Assembly (NCBI GenBank): GCA_036872755.1
Contig: JAVHNS010000011.1
Coordinates: forward strand, 1,302,001 to 1,366,000
Length of the DNA: 64,000 bases
From: Orbilia blumenaviensis
Lineage: Eukaryota > Ascomycota > Orbiliomycetes > Orbiliales > Orbiliaceae
Direction: 5' to 3'
This document shows, in pieces, positions 61,530 through 64,000 of this stretch. How positions within the stretch are numbered: position 1 is the stretch's first letter; each line of letters opens with the position of its first letter. Position numbers and translations under genes: made by a program. The notes beneath the pieces are model-generated. The model made no database searches. It was given only the letters and a program-made list of their open reading frames with translations, and was not told where the DNA came from.

Positions 61530-63884
61530 TTTCTTTGCTTTCCCGTTATGCTTTTTGTCCTTTGGTGTGCATACTTTTGCATGAGCATTTGTTGTTCTTT
61601 GGTTGGAAAAGTCTTTAAACCCTCTTCGAACTTGCATCTACACCTCGTTCGTTCTGTGCAGGACACTGACGACGCTACCTAATACCTACATCTCGACTTT
61701 AACTACCAATAATACCAACCTCGTCCTCGCCACATATTAACAAAGCGTCGGATGCAATACTTTACGCTCGTTACGCTTTCAATCTTAATACCCCTTCATG
61801 TACAAAGTTAATTAACCACCACTTTTCGATTCCCTTCATGGCGTCAAATCTGGATTTGGAACGAATTTCACTTGTTTTTCTATTGGCGTTTTTCTTCATT
61901 GTTTGGAATACCACTTTCGATCACTGCGTTTTCTGTTCGTTTATCTTGTTCGCATTTTGGAGGATCATGTTTCTGGAACCAGTTACCTTCAAAATCACTA
62001 CCATCTCAAGCTAAATTGCTTTTCAAAGTTTCAGAAAATGCATATATTCACGTTCGCTCCGAAAATCCAATTTTTATTTTCTTATTTTCGTACATCTGGC
62101 TGGTGGAAACCCCATGTATAGCAGACAGGATATGTACATGTATTATAACTACCTACTTACCGATTATCAGCCAAATATATATAAATAACCCTCCAAATTT
62201 TATGAAGTTGTAGATTTAAATTGCGAAAATCTATCTATCGAAATTAGCCCCACAAATGGGAACACAGCCGATAGTTATAATTACGAGTGGAAGCCGGAAG
62301 CCAAAATATTAAATCCTGAAGGGTTCTTTTTCGTGTAAATCTTAATCGAGCCTTTTAAAAAACGAATATGCGATCTACCTGTGTGTTCCAAACCTTGGGG
62401 TTCGTTTTCTAGCTAGATCCAAAGATCACGAAGAACAAAACGGGTTTGCAGCGCTCATCCCACCGGAATGAAGAACATTCCCTCGGTAACGCACCTGCTA
62501 GAGGCGAGATCTATGCTGCATAACAATGCCCGTCTTTTCCGATTAGCACTGCAGAGACGGCCAGCGGTCGGCCAGTGCGTCCTTGCTAATTGGCCACAGG
62601 ATCCAATTCTTGCGGCGGAAGGATATAGACGCAACGAAGGACCGGCCTTCACACCATCCGACAGGCTTTCAAACAGCACTAAGACATTTACATGGACAAG
62701 GGCGACGGATATAGCGAACAAAACCCAGCTACCTCATGAGAAAAACGTAATCCCCAGAAATGAACCCTAGAAATCGAGTCCTAATCCCTAAAGACCCTTC
62801 TTCCCTTGACCATGATCTGACACATAATTATAACACCACGAGCTCTACGAGCCTCACAAATAAGCTGGCCCAGAGAGTTTTCCCAGTGGGCTGGGAAGTT
62901 CATTTCCCTCCACCACACCATCATTCGCTATACCCTCTCGTTTAGTAAAACAAGCTGGTCTGAACGAGAACGACATGTGTTCACGTTAAACAGAGTTCGC
63001 ATTTTAACCTAACCATGCTCACACATCATCAATGATGCGTGTTTCCTCCATTTTTCGATGAAAAGCACCCATGCTTGGTACTTGTATCCACATTGTGAAT
63101 TTGTACCTGACTAGACATGGGTCTTCTGCCCCACCTTTGATTCTGTCAACGCTTTTTTGACGTTGGAGATCCTGGTAGGGTGGCCAAGGGCTCTCCGGTT
63201 AAGTTAGGTTATCAAGCATAATCAGCTGGTCCATCCAACTTTTCGCGAGAGCAAAGCAAAGAATCGTTTCAGAATCTGTATGTCGTTACATCGTTTGGGA
63301 AAATTGTGTAAAGAAGGTATTGGATTCTGTTTTTTCAGGTCTTGTGATTTCCCATATTTTGTGGATTCAGTTTAGTTCGGCATATTATCATACGATATAA
63401 TATTGATAGTTATGGACATCGTGAGAAAGTCCCGTCGGTTGTATAAATTTAAATCTCATAATATAACGAGAATAGGCATAAGATACCAATGAAGAACCGA
63501 CGAACGGATTCTGGGAGTTCCACGTCCGCTTAGCGGACAAACTATTTGACACATGTCGAAAACTTGCACTTTTTTATCAATTTGTTTTTCCCAATTGACC
63601 AATTCATCCCATCGTTTTCAAGCCCATGTCGACATACATGCATACATGGACATGCCCCAGAAGCAAGCCCTGCCTGCTCAGAGCAAGGCCCAACTTTACC
63701 CGATAACCACACTACGGGAACCATATCCCGACCGATTTACTTACAAGCCTGCTTTCCCTCTCTCCACACACGTATTCATCCCGATGTCCCCAAATTACAC
63801 ACCCAAAATAAACACGAGATTTGATATGCTATAATTTGAAAGGGGGGGTAGTTTCCGGCAGATTGGAAGGAACGGTGCCTTTAG

Positions 63885-63921
<37 letters not shown>

Positions 63922-64000
63922 AGCTCCAGTTTGCGCATGTTTACGCAGGTGCACACAGACCTACGCCACAATATGGGAAATATGAGGCATTGTCCGCCGG
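61530..64000. other. intergenic to the right edge
   Basis: 3' flank of the permease gene, then ordinary sequence with short frames only. The longest, 62468-62770, has no ATG context or domain that convinces me. A29 is at 63891-63919. A gene could begin beyond the edge. Confidence 0.45.
63891..63919. repeat. A29 homopolymer
   Basis: Uninterrupted A run close to the right end, followed by ordinary sequence. Could be the tail of a retroposed copy, but no target-site duplication was found by eye. Confidence 0.8.

Overview
The window is nuclear DNA of a filamentous ascomycete (Pezizomycotina). The genes carry short GT-AG introns (mostly 46-180 bp) with CTAAC/CTAAT-like branch sites. The products are fungal: RPB10, UTP17/NAN1, a Rab4/Ypt4-type GTPase, a fungal bZIP factor, xylitol dehydrogenase, a GH1 beta-glucosidase and a lactose/cellodextrin-type MFS permease. 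Long homopolymers (A29, T27, A29, G18) and low-complexity tracts are frequent. I cannot name the species; nothing seen separates the early-diverging classes from the rest.

Layout. 1-0.74 kb is an extremely AT-rich block (RIP-like or organelle-derived). 1.6-4.1 kb encodes a secreted protein with a Thr/Pro linker, eleven six-cysteine repeats and a betagamma-crystallin-like C-terminus. 4.9-5.7 kb is a LacA/Maa-type O-acetyltransferase. 7.3-23.8 kb is a housekeeping block: a TPR-like/coiled-coil protein, RPB10 (small exons reconstructed here) divergent from UTP17, a Rab GTPase with a 121-residue insert, a protein with two SUMO-interaction-like motifs, and a disordered protein. 23.8-32.0 kb shows no gene I can support. 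32.0-34.4 kb is an AT-hook/bZIP transcription factor. 38.5-39.6 kb is an unknown acidic protein. 41.7-42.7 kb is a small secreted cysteine-rich protein built from micro-exons. 44.5-61.5 kb is a carbohydrate-utilisation stretch: xylitol dehydrogenase with tandem XlnR/Xyr1-type sites upstream, an SDR gene related to L-rhamnose 1-dehydrogenase, a GH1 beta-glucosidase without signal peptide and, 6.5 kb away and divergent, an MFS sugar permease.

The most unusual feature lies at 46.57-47.76 kb. About 1.19 kb upstream of the SDR start contains no ATG in any plus-strand frame, yet holds a 264-codon, methionine-free open frame of protein-like composition that stops 13 bp before the SDR ATG. The simplest readings are a bicistronic mRNA with non-AUG initiation of the first protein and leaky scanning to the second, or an undetected 5' exon supplying the AUG. 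The SDR downstream is itself odd: it has a divergent acyl-CoA-binding-protein-like N-terminus, a disordered linker, and Asn in place of the catalytic Tyr.

Spliced models below were assembled by hand from splice signals, phase and family conservation. Every multi-exon model given closes in frame, but none has transcript support.
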